Notes: generated from the letters alone by a model not told the origin. Numbered from the stretch's first letter, positions 10,369 through 22,581 are shown. The stretch: 64,000 nucleotides of DNA from Agrypnia vestita (GCA_016648135.1 JADDOH010023643.1:620001-684000), one strand, 5' to 3'. Made by a program: numbers and translations.

Positions 10369-10799
10369 AATGATGTTAATCGTTAATAAGAAACGTAATT
10401 AAACAGTTGTGGTGTATATTACTTAGACGCAAATATTAGTAGGTAATAGGAAGAGACGATAAATTTAAATAATTTTGAAAACTTGTATGCAAATAAAATG
10501 TATAAAAATGGCGATATTTTTATTGTAAACGCCTGCTGCAGCGCGATGTTTGCAGCAACAATGTCCATATTTTTCTCAGAATCTCATTCAAAGGCACGGA
10601 AAACAGGAAGGACACGCGGTATATCCGAACCGAGGCATAATAGATGGCGTGGAGCGGCGCAAATATTATATTAAAATAATTTATTTTATTAAACATATTT
10701 AATAACAATTAAATACGAAAGTATTCATATATTTGCAATACAATCGAAACAAGACACGCAGCAAAATGAAGATAATAAAGAACAAGGAGTTGATAAATA
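10369..10799. other. Intergenic, unassigned
   Basis: Mostly AT-rich. A short more complex patch (about 10500-10670) is open on both strands for about 60 codons without any recognisable motif. I call no gene. Confidence 0.5.
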
Positions 10800-11330
10800 A
10801 ATTACAAATTATTATTACGCGCCCGCGCAGTTCCCGGCTACATTAGGCGATTCACGGAACATGCACAAAACAAGGCCAAAAAAGATATCCAGGCAGCCAT
10901 CCGCTACATCGGAAATTCACGATGTGTTTCCGAAGAACCGCGAGGTCTATTTCTCTTATTTCAACCATAACATTTTTTTTCAATTTCGTAATAAATTCAG
11001 TCTGCCGGTAGCTTATTTCTTATTTCTTCATATATAAAGGAAAGCCAGCCGTCTTGGAAGCATTCGGCGGCATTCCCTCACCGGGCAGTTAGAGCTCGGT
11101 TATTATTAGCATTCTCGGCCAACTCGCGATGTACTAGTTCCACCCTTGTACCGTTAACAGCTGTTGGGTTGAGATTTTTGTGGAGTCATTAGCGGTACGG
11201 AGAAACATTAAGAAACATAATTCCGCGATTCCTCTGTTTCAAAGATACCCTTCTTCGTAGGTCGCTTTATGGGTAGCCAAAATGAATATTTCATTAGGCC
11301 CACGTTGTATATTTGATAGTTCGGATGTTC
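10800..11330. promoter_or_regulatory. Candidate conserved non-coding island
   Basis: Two blocks (10815-10960 and 11040-11330) have near-balanced base composition, no long open frame and many distinct words, unlike the flanks. They include ACCGTTAACAGCTGTTGGG, which contains an E-box CAGCTG, and TTCATTAGGCCCACG. In a region without genes this profile fits deeply conserved regulatory DNA. Conservation must be tested by alignment. Confidence 0.3.
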
Positions 11331-11671
11331 AGATTATTCTTAAAGGAAACCGCGGAGAAATCTAATTGGTTACGTTTTTCTTCGTGAAATACAATTGGCT
11401 CATTCTGGATTCTTAATTTCCTTTGATTCGTTAAGCGGCACAAATGATATCAAAATCCATTTAGCTTTATTTCGTAAACGATTCTACATACAGGATGTTT
11501 CTCTTTTATGTGTGCGGCAAGCTTATGTTATTTTTTGAATAACTTTTTAAACTACATTTTTTATAGATGATTAAGTAAAATTTTAACAGTTTATTGTGGA
11601 ACCAAATAGGCGCTCCACATACGAGATCTTTCAAACAAATTTTTCGGTATATTTTGTAATATTTTCAGGAT
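11331..11671. other. AT-rich DNA with a possible MITE end
   Basis: TACAGGATGTTTC at about 11509 resembles the start of DNA-transposon ends beginning TA-CAGGGTGT, but no matching inverted partner is visible. Nothing else can be called. Confidence 0.35.
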
Positions 11672-11900
11672 AATTTATTATTATTATTATTGATAATGGG
11701 CAGGCAGCTAAAGCTGATAGGCCCATATCACTGTCTCTCATTTGAATATCCAGCCTATTCTTAAATTGGTTGACACTGGCTGCAGACATCCTCAGGCAAA
11801 CTGTTCCACATATTGACTCTATTGCTCTATTGCTTAATGCATGCTTTCTTGGGTTACACGAGAACCCAATTTGTAAAAGAATATTGCCCTATAGCTGTTG
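11672..11900 (-). pseudogene. Non-LTR retrotransposon (Jockey/CR1-like) ORF2 tail with TAA-type 3' repeat
   Basis: The minus strand reads ALSNRAIESICGTVCLRMSA then ASVNQFKNRLDIQMRDSD. This corresponds to the usual end of Jockey/CR1-like ORF2 proteins (the NRVVxxWNSLPEDV...NxFKNRLD pattern). A +1 shift in the first part restores the WNSLPEDV-like reading, so at least one frameshift is present. The sequence ends in a (TAA)n run at 11676-11696, the expected microsatellite 3' terminus. It is 5' truncated and dead. Confidence 0.6.
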
Positions 11901-13860
11901 AATTGTTTATTCTTATAAGTTTTTTTGTATTATGAAGGAAAAAATCAGGTGCAGTTGAAATTACGTGAACGAGGAGGCCAATTACTTAGGCGGCCACTAA
12001 ATTTTGACATTATGTGCCAGAAATGTATCCCAAAAAATTAGCATCGGATCGCGAGCTGGGGAGATATTATTAAAATCACATATGCTACAGACTTTGTTAA
12101 TGAATTTCAGATAAATTTTTTTTTACAAAATTGTACATTCTCGTTCATCTCAGCGCATTATTACATATATGACGTCATTCAGTTTTGATGACTAACTCGT
12201 GATATACCTGGATCGACACCAATATTTTCACTTACGGCATCAATGTTTAGTGACATACGCGCAGTATGAGCCCTGCTCGATTTCGGCAAATCTTACACTA
12301 TAAGTACTGTGAGAAACACAATTTAATTTTTATTATTATGCGTAGGTAGGTACTATTGTGGTCTTTGGAGGCACATGTATTAAACATAACAAATTACAAA
12401 GTTTTCTTTGGACCTTTTATTCCAATGAGCGTTCCATTGTGATGAAATGCATTAATCATGCTTTATACCTACAAATTTATGTAATTTAGATATTTTATTG
12501 TCATAGATTTTTAGGTATCAATTCATAAATTCTTTCTCTATACACGAATCTTTGATTCTCGTAGCGTAGAAACATGTTCAGAAAAAAATATGTTTCTTTA
12601 TTTCAATGTTTTTAGGTATCTTATTATACATATATGTTAAAATTACCAATAAATACTTAATTTAAAAAATGTTTGAATTGGCATTATATTGTATTGCATC
12701 CCTTCATAAATAACATTATAATTAAGTTATCTTTAAAAAGTAATTCAAAAACAACACAGACTCTCTACACAATAAAATCACCCGATATTAAACATTTTAG
12801 GAATGAGAAGCTCCCAACCTATATCGTTTCCGTTTCTCGTGAGTTTTCCTCATAAACTAGTTCAATATTAAACGAATATCCATTTAAATATAAACATTAA
12901 TTAAATTTAGTAATGATTTTGGGGGTTGAAAATACACGAAACATTTTCCTGGAACCGAAAAGCCTATAACGAATACAGAAAATACTATTTCAATAGTACA
13001 TTCGTTTTTCAAGGATGCCAAAAAGATACGAATCTGTGATTTACAGATTAATGCAGCAATTCCTTGCAAGAAGTTTAAACGAATGAGCCGAGAAAACCGA
13101 CAAATCTTTCGAAAAATTCCGTAGGAAGTTTTTGTGCATCACAAGTTTTTTTATAGGAGTGGAATCTTACAAGTGGTACGAATTCGTCGATTAATTGTGT
13201 ATATAGAGGCTAAGCGTACGTGAGTCGGTTCAAAAATACTTAATAGGTACTTACTTTAAAAATTATTAAATTATACCACGTGGTGTAGGAAAACTCGTAC
13301 AAGATAGAATACACAAATTTTCACTTGCAATTTTTTTGCGGTAAATTAAATTTCATACGTTTCTGGCGTCATATATATGTAATAGATATTATAAACTCAA
13401 GTATATCTATGTACGGGGAAGAAAAGATAATATATACTGTTATTAATAATTTTGATTTTTAATAAATATCTTTCATAATAGTAGTGTGTAGTTTTTTTAT
13501 TATTATATTTTTACTTTTACACATATTACTATGATACCTATTATGGATAAACCTGCAATCGCAATTGATTAAGATAAATGTTGGTAATGACAATAATATG
13601 TATATTCCAATAAAGGAAAAATTTTATTGTAATTTATAGTACATGTAAATAACTGTTCAAATTTACAAAATTCAGATATTGTGTACATACACATACACTC
13701 CGTACATGTACCCTCCGTCACACGCCTAAGGGCTAGTGAAGTGGTAATATCCTACAAACGCAGACACAATTATATCAAATGTAAAATGTAAAAAATACAC
13801 ACATATGTCAATTAATGTTTAAGTAATGTAAATATGTATTTCATATATAAAAAAAACTAA
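11901..13860. other. AT-rich intergenic DNA
   Basis: I see no gene, RNA or mobile-element end. Short GC-richer bits (about 11980-12060 and 12920-13200) carry no readable frame. Confidence 0.55.
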
Positions 13861-14165
13861 CCCTTAAAAACCACGTTTTTATTATATTCCTTTCTCATTG
13901 AATCAGGTTTCGTGCCTACTGCACGCGTCGGGGTCATTACTCATTTTTATTGATTCAAATTTGAAAAAAGCATTATGATTTCGAAAAATCCAAAAATTTA
14001 TTTTTTTTAAACAAAAATTTATGAGATGATTTTTCTCGTCGCCACGAGTCTACCTGAAAAGTTTCAGCTCGATTGGATCACGGAAAAAGGGTTAAAAATC
14101 GATCCAAAGTTTTTCCGGCAGATAACAAACCGCACCGCTACGAGTTAAAAGAAACGGAGTAAAAA
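13861..14165 (-). repeat. Family R dispersed repeat, copy 1
   Basis: The segment is an inverted copy of 30010-30325. Shared blocks are ACTCGTAG, CGTGATCCAATCGAGCTGA, ACTCGTGGC, GGATTTTTCGAAA and GCAGTAGGCACGAAACCTGA, in the same order. Divergence is modest. No coding capacity or terminal repeat is visible, so the class is unknown. Confidence 0.75.
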
Positions 14166-14639
14166 AAAAATTCATGGACACCACGTTTTAGAAAAAATCA
14201 AAGACTGCTCTACCACTGACGACCGAGTGACCCATTGAAAATTGCGAGTGCTACGCAAGAGATAAAAACTTTGCATAAAGTTGGCATGAGAAACCTAGTT
14301 ATATATTATATTTAAGTAGTATATTACAACTTTCCTAATAGCGCCGCTTTTTTTTCAAATTTGCGAAAAAATTGATAAACACCCAAACTTTTTGCGGAAT
14401 TTAATATTCTCCATCTTAAAATATTTAGCCGTCACAACTCGCGTAAATAACGTCCGTGTGCGTAGACAATTATAACACACCTCCGGGACGGCAGCGAGCT
14501 AAAAGACTGGAAAACTGCGAGGGGAGTGAGCAAAAAACTGGGCGATAAATTTTAAAATTTCCATCTTATAACAGCTTATTATTCCCTGCCTACGGACTGT
14601 ATAATAAGTTACAATATCTACGTAATTGTAATATATCAA

Positions 14640-14930
14640 AATTACTCAGCGCTACTCGCCGTGAATAATGAGATAAGTTTCACCGCAGGGTTTGGGGGGT
14701 CGGGGCTTCCTCCCCCCGTGGCGCTCTGCACTCCTCTCGCGGCGCCGGGCTCCTCTCGGTTCCCTTCCCGGGGTGTTTCTGCACATTCTCCGGCTGAAGA
14801 CGCCACCCTGGCTCCCTCCGAGACCGAAGTCTTGTGGCGTCTTCTCCGCTGTGCCACCGCTACTCATTACGGCAGCGAATTTAGTTTCCCCTCTGGGAGC
14901 GGGAGAAGATGCCGGCGTATAAGCAACACC
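14640..14930. other. Strongly GC-rich island
   Basis: Abrupt GC- and CpG-rich sequence lies within AT-rich DNA. Four overlapping frames are open (plus 14661-14948 and 14692-14922, minus 14642-14857 and 14652-14867), which is expected when stop codons are depleted by GC content. The minus readings include GREPRGARR and PKPCGETYLI, which I cannot assign. The sharp edges suggest an inserted repeat or captured gene piece rather than a local promoter. Confidence 0.4.
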
Positions 14931-16339
14931 AAGTTTTCAACAATGTGAAGAATGTTGTTCGATAGTTTACGTAACGCATGAGATCCAGAAACGGATCCTT
15001 CATTGCGAGAATTAAGCTAAACATACACAGTAAAATTTGCAGATATGTACGTAGATGTAGATATTTGCAGATATGTTCTTGATACAAAATAAATTTGTAA
15101 TAAATCAAATTATGTGTATGTACATAAAATATAAAGACATGTTTTTTTGCGTCTTTGATTTTTTTAATAAAAATAGTTGTGGACCACTCATATTTTTATA
15201 ATTGTAAGTATTTTAAAATTTGAACTAATTTATAAATAGGTACGATTTCATGAAAGGAGACATAAAAAAGTTTATCTAAATTAGCTTATTGGATAGTGGC
15301 GTTTTGATTCTTATCCTCTCACACAGAGGGAATAAGGACAAACATCTATAGACGTATTATAAAAAATGTTTATTTACGTAAATTATTTTTATAAATCTTA
15401 CTATTCTATTGGACGTTCGGAAATAGGTCTACAGACCTCGGATGAAAGTAAAGGAACCAATCCATAATAGGTACTTGGTACAAATAGTACAAATTTATAT
15501 GTGGAAGAGAAAGTTGCGTATCTAAGTTTAATTTTAAATGATATTATTTATATTTATATTATATAAATTTATGCTATTTTTACGCCTAATATAATCAAAT
15601 AATTGCAGTTATCAAAGTACAAATATCCACTACAGCTGTAGGACGGCCGTATTGAGTTCAAAATGTTCAATATGCGTTCCACTTGTAAGTATACAAATAA
15701 TGTATGGCACGGATATATGTGAACCTGCATACATACTGGTTTTTTGTATGATACGGTATTGTTCTTCGCCCACAGCTTGTATTGTTTTTTTTTCTCCAAG
15801 TTCCTCGTATAAACTCACAGATATACTTTATGTGTTGAACCAATAGCTGGCATTGAATATGTTTTATGGGAGTCGAGGATAATAAGAGAGCAAGTATTAA
15901 AATTAAATTTTATAGACTATTTTATTTGACGTTCGTTCAAAAGATTTAAACATTAAAAATATTTCTTAATTCAATTAGATAGGTACTTTCATTTTCTTTG
16001 AATAAGCATAAAATATACCTTGAAATTAAAGAAAAAACCAGTTTGATTGTCATTTTAAACAAATAGAGACGAATTATTAGTGTGTAAGTTATGCATCTAA
16101 AATGGAAATTATACTGCTTTTATGTACTGCATCAAACATTTTATTTCTGTGGCAGAAAAACTATTTAAATAAATTTTTATTTTGAATAAAGATATTGAAA
16201 ATAAATTTGATAAATTATCTGAATGATTCCTCAACTTCCAATAATAATATGGTATATTTAAATTTCCTATGAAAGAAATGAAATCATTCATTTTTACACG
16301 CTAACTAATTTGCTATAGATTATATGCTAACAACTAATA
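14931..16339. other. AT-rich intergenic DNA
   Basis: I find no gene or repeat with termini. Frames at 15569-15846 overlap on both strands and look like chance frames. Confidence 0.55.
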
Positions 16340-16625
16340 TCTATACTTTTATATAAAGAGGTAATGTTTGTAAGTTTGGATGTAGGAGGTAATCTCCGAA
16401 ACTATTCATCCGATTTCAAAAATTCTTTCATCAATATTTATAATGAACCCTTAAGGTGGACATATATTTCGTTAAAATAAAAGGGCTTTTCGAGGTGACA
16501 TACAACTAAAGTCGGCGAAAAAAATTGTCGAGCGATGCATTATTTACGAACGCAGTCCTAAATAGTAAGAGATATTTAAATATAATCTAAAGAGAAGTTG
16601 TAAAACTCTAAAAGTTCTATGAAAA
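16340..16625 (+). mobile_element. Helitron, 3'-truncated
   Basis: The 5' end TCTATACTTTTATATAAAG begins at 16340 after host A (16339), followed by GTTTGTAAGTTTGGATGTAG and AGGTAATCTCCGAAACT. This is the inverse of the copy at 3309-3693, including the internal AAAGGGCTTTTCG and GACTTTAGTTG-type blocks. The homology stops near 16625, before the hairpin and CTAG terminus, where a tRNA-like sequence begins. The element is truncated or interrupted. Confidence 0.7.
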
Positions 16626-16700
16626 ATTCCACGACGATGGTCTTTGTGATCCAAAGGTCACAGGTTCAAATCTCACTCCAGACCAGCAAGTGAGTCTTAT
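16626..16700 (+). repeat. tRNA-like (SINE-head) remnant
   Basis: TGTGATCCAAAGGTCACAGG resembles an anticodon arm and is followed by GGTTCAAATCTCACTCC, close to the RNA polymerase III B box (GGTTCGANTCC). The acceptor and D-arm parts are not intact, so this is not a functional tRNA gene. It most likely comes from a tRNA-derived SINE that joined the truncated Helitron. Confidence 0.5.
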
Positions 16701-17074
16701 TTTCATAGCACAAGCGTTTAACTTAATTTGAAAATAGTAAGAATTTTGATGTGACACGTATTCCGTGTTCACATCACTATTTAAAAAAAAAAGCTTAAAG
16801 CGATTCGCACATTCGTATATACATACAGCGTAATACAAATATTCCGCTATTATTCTTTCTACATAGCTTCAACATCAAGTACAAAATGAGATTCGTGCTT
16901 TTGAGAAACTGATATTGAATTCATCAATTACACTCAGAAGCTAGGACAAAGCTATCTGCAAGGTCTAGAGGATAATAACCGAAGATCGATCGGTGTTTTC
17001 GATAATAAAAATAATTTGTGGATATTATACGAGATTATCTGTATATATATATGTACATGGGTATTATACGAGAT

Positions 17075-17197
17075 TGGACAGGAATAAGGACGGTGGAAGA
17101 GATGTTTCGAGCCGCTAGAGATAGGGAGATGTACTTTCAAGTGATAATCAATATTGGGGGGACCTGACACAAAACTAGGAGAAGAAGAAGATAAATA
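17075..17197 (+). pseudogene. Non-LTR RT C-terminal tail with GAA-type 3' repeat
   Basis: The plus strand reads DWTGIRTVEEMFRAARDREM and ends in HKTRRRRR over an AGGAGAAGAAGAAGAT tail. The W-TG-x-T/S-VEE-x-R-A-A-x-DR pattern is the usual last segment of many insect non-LTR reverse-transcriptase proteins, which end in a trinucleotide run. Upstream sequence is not readable as RT, so this is a 5'-truncated fossil. TATTATACGAGATT occurs twice just upstream (about 17023 and 17062). Confidence 0.55.
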
Positions 17198-17224
17198 TTT
17201 ATGTATTAATTATTAACTAACTGA

Positions 17225-17430
17225 CTTATCACGCCATTTCCCCGCTGAGATAAGCAGAAAAGATCGAATCCTGCACTCTTCTGTCCTGACACCCAACTCT
17301 CGCTTTATCCACATTCATAAATCGTCACTGGCATGTTCGTCGATCGTTGAAGCTCTTGACAGCACCATTCTGCAGTATCTGGTTAACCTGATCAAGCCCA
17401 GTCTTCCGCGGCCGTCTTCTATTTCTCTCG
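17225..17430 (-). pseudogene. Non-LTR RT C-terminal tail, family Z
   Basis: The minus strand reads NRRRPRKTGLDQVNQILQNG, then AVKSFNDRRTCQ, a stop, FMNVDKARVGCQDRRV and a GEMA-like end. It is collinear with the tail at 18.6 kb (LQQVLEDGHVKSSNNRKACM..., MNITEAKVVCGDR). The in-frame stop and substitutions show that it is dead. After the end comes GATAAGTCAGTTAGTTAAT, matching the TAAGT/TTAG-type 3' tail of the other family Z copies. Confidence 0.6.
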
Positions 17431-17604
17431 CCATCAACACTTGCGTCATATATCTTTTTTACCATTTGCTCCTCATTATAAGATTCAATATTTATAATAA
17501 TTAATTAAAATGCTTTGTCATACATCTGGTTTTTATAGTTGACAAATATTTCAGTTGAATATTATCAAAATATATAATAATTTATCTTTTTACTTCCTTT
17601 CTTT

Positions 17605-17900
17605 TAACTCGTGGCGTCTGCTTGCTTACTTGACGAAAAAATTTTGGGTCGATTTTAACCCTTTTCCCGTGATCCAATCGAGCTGAAACTTTGCAAGCAA
17701 ACTCATGGCGACGATCAAGAAGATCTATCAAATTTTCGTTAAAAAAAATAATAATTGTACTATAATTTTGGATTTTTCAAATTTTTAATGGTTTTTTCAT
17801 ACAAGTTGTATAGAGATTCCGACGCATATGTTAGACACGAAACCCGAAAATGAGAAAGAGAGTATTGTAAAAACTTGGTTTTCATGGGTTACTTTTTTAT
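17605..17900 (+). repeat. Family R dispersed repeat, copy 2
   Basis: The order of blocks matches copies 1 and 3: TAACTCGTGGCGTCTGC, CCGTGATCCAATCGAGCTGA, CTCATGGCGACGAT, AATTTTGGATTTTTC and ACACGAAACCCGAAAATGAG, ending near AAAACTTGGTTTTCATGG. This copy lies only about 3.4 kb from copy 1, in the opposite orientation. Confidence 0.75.
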
Positions 17901-18239
17901 TAATATGTAAATATCTTTCAAAAACGGGTCGTTTGATTAACGAAAATGGCAAAAATCCACGTTTTTTTCTTCTTAATTTTAACCTTACAACTGACCAAAC
18001 AATTGACACTAAATGATCGTTTCTAATAATAATAGTCACAATCAAAAATTAAAACTGCTAAAGCGGTTGGATTATTTTGGTCAAAAAAATAAGTCAACTT
18101 TACGGTTATAAAAATAAAATGTATTAAAATTTAGGAGGAATTTGTATATTCGAACCATGAGTCTGAGGCCGACCGGAGCCGAACAAAACCCAGCCAACAA
18201 AGTTGAAACAATAAATTCAGTCAAGAATTATATTAAAGT

Positions 18240-18550
18240 TTGAAACGGCGTCCGTGTCGGCTGTGTCTTAATACTTTTTTGCCCGGGGCCATGATGTATG
18301 GCCCAATGGGGTACAAGTGTGAGCAAGAAATATCGCCCGATACCTGTAACCCAGCGGCGCTCCATACAGGTATTCTGATCCTTATGGGCATTTATGAAGT
18401 AAGTAAGTCACTATGTAACCGGATTCCCTTTTTTGGATTTTTTTTTGAGGCTTTTTCAAAGGTGCACCTTTCTGCAATGATTCCGGACGCTTTTCGCAAA
18501 GCGTGAAATTTGGAAGGATTTTATTCCTGTAGTCTGGAAATGATGAACTA
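18240..18550. other. GC-richer unassigned segment
   Basis: A plus frame (18240-18506) starts with CRLCLNTF and GAMMYGPMGYKCEQ, and the minus frame is the 3' extension of the RT tail frame. I recognise neither. It probably belongs to the 3' region of the family Z retrotransposon or to an adjacent repeat. Confidence 0.3.
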
Positions 18551-18554
18551 GAAA

Positions 18555-18800
18555 TGCGGGTAGATACTAAGCACCACGCCGTTTCCCCGCAGCGGAAGGT
18601 AGAGAGGATAGAACTTAATAATCCTCTATCTCCGCACACCACTTTTGCTTCGGTTATATTCATAGATCTTTTCATGCATGCTTTACGGTTATTGGAGCTT
18701 TTAACATGGCCATCCTCCAATACTTGTTGTAGGTATCTGATAGTGCCAGGTTTTTCGTGGACGCCCTCTATTCCTGTTGAATTCAACACACGCCTCGTAT
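18555..18800 (-). pseudogene. Non-LTR RT C-terminal tail, family Z, best-preserved frame
   Basis: The minus strand has an open frame reading KPGTIRYLQQVLEDGHVKSS, NNRKACMKRSMNITEAKVVC, GDRGLLSSILSTFRCGE. This is the characteristic C-terminal end of a family of insect non-LTR reverse transcriptases (VLEEGHVKSxxNRRACMKRLMNVEEAxxVCxDR). A related reading continues upstream in other frames to about 18960 (VLRLLCRTYERGKDDLENI), so frameshifts separate it. The conserved RT catalytic domain is absent. The frame continues past the normal end into 18382-18554, so the native stop is lost. Confidence 0.65.
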
Positions 18801-18960
18801 ATTTTCTAAATCATCCTTTCCTCGCTCGTACGTTCTACATAATAATCTCAGCACTCCTTTCTTTATTCTATCTTCCACACCATAATCAGCATTACATTTA
18901 CTTCTAATTTGTTAATTCCTCACTATTATCGACCAAAGACCAAACTGGGTGATCTCTTGG

Positions 18961-20826
18961 TGTACTTCGCTTTAGTTATTGGGCCTCTTGGCCCAATGAA
19001 GCTTAAAAAAATACTAAGTAGGTGCTATGGATATACTACTACAAACAAATATTTTGCACACAAGCGCTTTAGTGACCGCATTCAGTCTACTTTAATTTCT
19101 TTTTTGTCAATTCCAGGCTTCACTTCCATACATCAGAGTTGGCACTAGAACGCCATTTTTTTTAAACTAATTATGTATAATCTAAATATATATGTATAAT
19201 ATAGTGAAGAATGAGATCGGATCAATTGTAGTTTGGCTTATAGCATAGATTAAGGAAACTGTAGCAAAAATCAGATGAAAAACTTGGAATTCTCAGGTTA
19301 ACCAAAATCTACAGGCTTTAAGAATGAAGAAATATGAAATCTATGGACGCAAGAAGTCTGGGTAAAATCCTATATATATAATAAGGTTATATCCTCTGTT
19401 TAACCACGCAGATCAACTGCGTGATAGTGAATTTGGTAGTATTAGAGAGCGCATTCTCTTCTTTTATGACTTAGAAACACATTAAAGCAATGACGGATGA
19501 GTAAAGAAAATATAAAAGCGAGTGAAGACATAAACTGGGCACCCGCGAAAGACCTGGAGCGCTCAAATAAACCTAGTATTGGAGGACGGCCCTGTTAAAA
19601 GCTTCAACAATCAAAGAGCATGCATGGGAAGATTTATAAATGTGGTTATGCGGCATTCTACACTCTCTGTCACAGCAGCGTGACGGTTATTTAGTTTTTA
19701 AGTTAGTAATTACTACTTTTGAGTATATTTTTTTAACCAACAGGTTTCAAAAACACAATGAAACCATTTCCTTTATCAGGGTGATAATAAATTGATGTAA
19801 ACATTATGTAATAACTTAAAAAGTTTATTGTAAATTTAATTAAAAATGAATGGCTACAATTGATTCGCATTAAAAATATTAAAATAAACAAACATTTATA
19901 TTAACTTTTTTCTTACTTTACATTTATGCGAGGCGATCCACTTTTCGACCTTACAGAGACATGAGCAAGTATAAAATAATTGTTTGGTCCCCATAGAAAA
20001 TGTGGTTGGTAATAATACTAATCCGTTAGGCATAAATGAAATGTTCTGTTTGTAATGCATATTTTTATATGGTTTACTGCATATACGTATTTGATTATAA
20101 CAAGGCCTGTCCCAATATTGGATATTTGTGAATCGGGAGAATGGCGGGAGGTCTCAGTTCAGAATTTAAATTAATTAAAGTCCTTTCCTTTGCGAAATTA
20201 AATGGCGACCTTGGCAGGGATGGCAATAGGGCTCGGCCCTATCATAACTATGAAGAGACAAGAGGAATTATATTTCCAAATGAGAGAGATGATTTACGTT
20301 GGGACAGTGGCATAATCAGCTTCTTACGGCCCTTTCCAGAGCATATAATAATAAGTTTGATTTATTTTAAATGTTGATGAATAGGGTATATTCACTTAAG
20401 AAATGGTATTGTATATTTTTTGAAAAAAAAACTTTTCTGACTCTGTTTTTAAAAGAATATTTTGATTTAATTCTTCCATTTAGCGATAGATTTTCCATTA
20501 TTTTTATTAAACCTCTACTAAACATTTTACCACACACACGATGAAATGATATATTACTATCGTATGAGATGTATATCTACTTTTGTTTAAACGATTATGA
20601 ATCACGCCGAATTGTATTCTGTTTAATTGTGAATTGTAGTGATAAAATAACCCAAGCTTGGTGATTTTTGACAAGAGATCAATGCAATGCTTTAGATTTA
20701 CGTTTATCTTTTGTCATATATTGACTACCTAAACTATAGAAAGGGACATCAGGAGGAGTTTGATGTGTCTAAAGAAGACAGTGATATGTGTGCGCCATAT
20801 AGAAATATTATTATTTTATAAATATA
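18961..20826. other. AT-rich intergenic DNA
   Basis: No recognisable gene. The frames at 18909-19148 and 20141-20377 have no family motif. Sequence at about 19500-19640 (CACCCGCGAAAGACCTGGAG, GGAGGACGGCCCTGTT) loosely repeats 7460-7530 (CGCGAAAGACCTCGCATGAT, GGAGGACAGACCAGTT), so a weak dispersed repeat links the two places. Confidence 0.45.
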
Positions 20827-21488
20827 CATTAGACTCTCGAATATCCGAGGTTGCATTAACCAGGTAGCGGATTAACTGTGGCAGTAAAAGATCATGTTTT
20901 TAAAGAAAATGTAAAAAAAAATTTTGTATCAACTAAATAATATTACGTAAATAAAACTTGTGAAATTATGAACACGCAAAATTGCAATATTGTGAACATA
21001 CTGATCATGAAATTTTGGGATTTTTTTTAGTCTTTATTTTAAGATTTTATTTTAACGGGACTGCGCGCCTCAAGTCTAAATTAAGGTGATGTATTTTTGA
21101 TTTATTTACGTTTATTCTCTTCTATTATATGTTCAATATTGTATTTTTGTGCCATGTAACTGCGTGAAATATATTTTTTTTCCATCATTTTGATAATTGG
21201 AGTTGTGTGTAAATTTTGCATCAGTGTGTATGCCCAAAAAATAAACTCCCTGACTTAAAGTTTTTTTTTAGTTAATTGTAAGCTAAACGTAAAAGTTTAT
21301 TTAATCAACATAGTATATTCCTGCCATACAGCTGTGTGCAATGACGTATATTTTTTAGAATTCAGAGTCGAAGTCAGAGTCAGAGAATTCAGAGAGGGTT
21401 TATAATTATTTCCGGTTTTTATGCGGTGATCATCCGTTTTACCTGGGTCATTTTTATTCCACCGCCCCGAGTGATCGAGACTCTAATG
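20827..21488. mobile_element. pogo-like non-autonomous DNA transposon
   Basis: The ends are inverted: CATTAGACTCTCGAATATCC at 20827 and, read on the minus strand from 21488, CATTAGAGTCTCGATCACTC. The inner parts also resemble each other (AACCAGGTAGCGGATTAAC against ACCCAGGTAAAACGGATG). Both sides are flanked by TA (20825-20826 and 21489-21490), the target duplication of Tc1/mariner/pogo elements. CTCTCGATTATCCG-like ends are typical of pogo/Tigger families. The 662-bp interior has no transposase frame. Confidence 0.65.
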
Positions 21489-21490
21489 TA

Positions 21491-22581
21491 GTTTATTTTA
21501 TAAAATATTTATTTCTCGTGCTTTTTATAATTTTAGATATTTTTGAAAGAAAAGACCGATGCTTTAGATTCAAAAATTTACAAAATTTCGTCTTGTCTTC
21601 TACATTTTTGTAATTTGTAACACGGTCACCTAAAGAAAAAATGTCCGATTGCGTCACGAGGGAATCTTCCTTGGGCAGGTAAGATTATTTAAGGCCGGGG
21701 AGGATCACGACCGGCTGTCGTGTTTTTGGGAACGGCAAGAGAAACTGGTTTGCTCTTCTGAGAAAACAAGGACGAAAAAAATGTAGAAAAGAATAGGACA
21801 TGGCGGGAAGAAATTCGAAAACAAAGGCAGTCCCTCCGAATTATTTTATCCAATAAACGTTCGCGATTAGATATTTGTATTGTTGGAAGCGATTTAGTTT
21901 TATAAAAAAATATTTGTAATAGTATCCTTAAAATGAATTAAGATAAATTTAGGTAAATTTGTATGTTGGATAAATGTACTAAAAAAATATACAAACTATA
22001 GGTACATAAATATATTTAAAATATTTATATTTCTCTCAAAGAAACAGATATCTACGCTTTAAGTATCTTTTTAATATCATGGTCTACAATTCATCAATAT
22101 ACAAATTATTAAAACATACAATTCTCTTCGTACGTAAAGCATTATTGACATATTTTCTGATATTGACTGTAAACCGAAATTAAAAAATATATTTTATTGC
22201 AATTAACAATGTAATTATTGATTCAATAATCAAAGCAGCCTTTTTGTGTGATTTTGTAAGTAGGTATATTTACATTCTGGTGTCGCTGCAGTGAACGGCT
22301 TGATCTGAAATGGTTTTGATGCTGCGCGCGCAGCTTTGCGTGTACCAACTGTATGTTGACTAAAATGTAATCGATGATTTGATGTAATAAGTACCTACTC
22401 ACAAAAACGGCGCTGTATAAACTATCCAATTATTAGTATTATTATTATCATGCATGAAATGTATATACCTACATGTCGTACCTACCTGTTTTTGTACCGA
22501 ATTGAATAAAATAAAATATCATCATAATGTATGTAGCTTTTCCTCTTTGGTGTTATTGCGTACGTATCTAAGTGTATGTGG
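21491..22581. other. AT-rich DNA with one more complex patch
   Basis: A patch at about 21640-21860 (AGGCCGGGGAGGATCACGAC and GGACATGGCGGGAAGAAATT) is less AT-rich but has no open frame. Another at 22270-22400 holds GCGCGCGCAGC. I call no gene. Confidence 0.45.

Noticed and set aside
14661..14948. Four overlapping ORFs in the GC-rich island
   Set aside because: Open frames on both strands are expected where stop codons are rare, and none matches a family I know.
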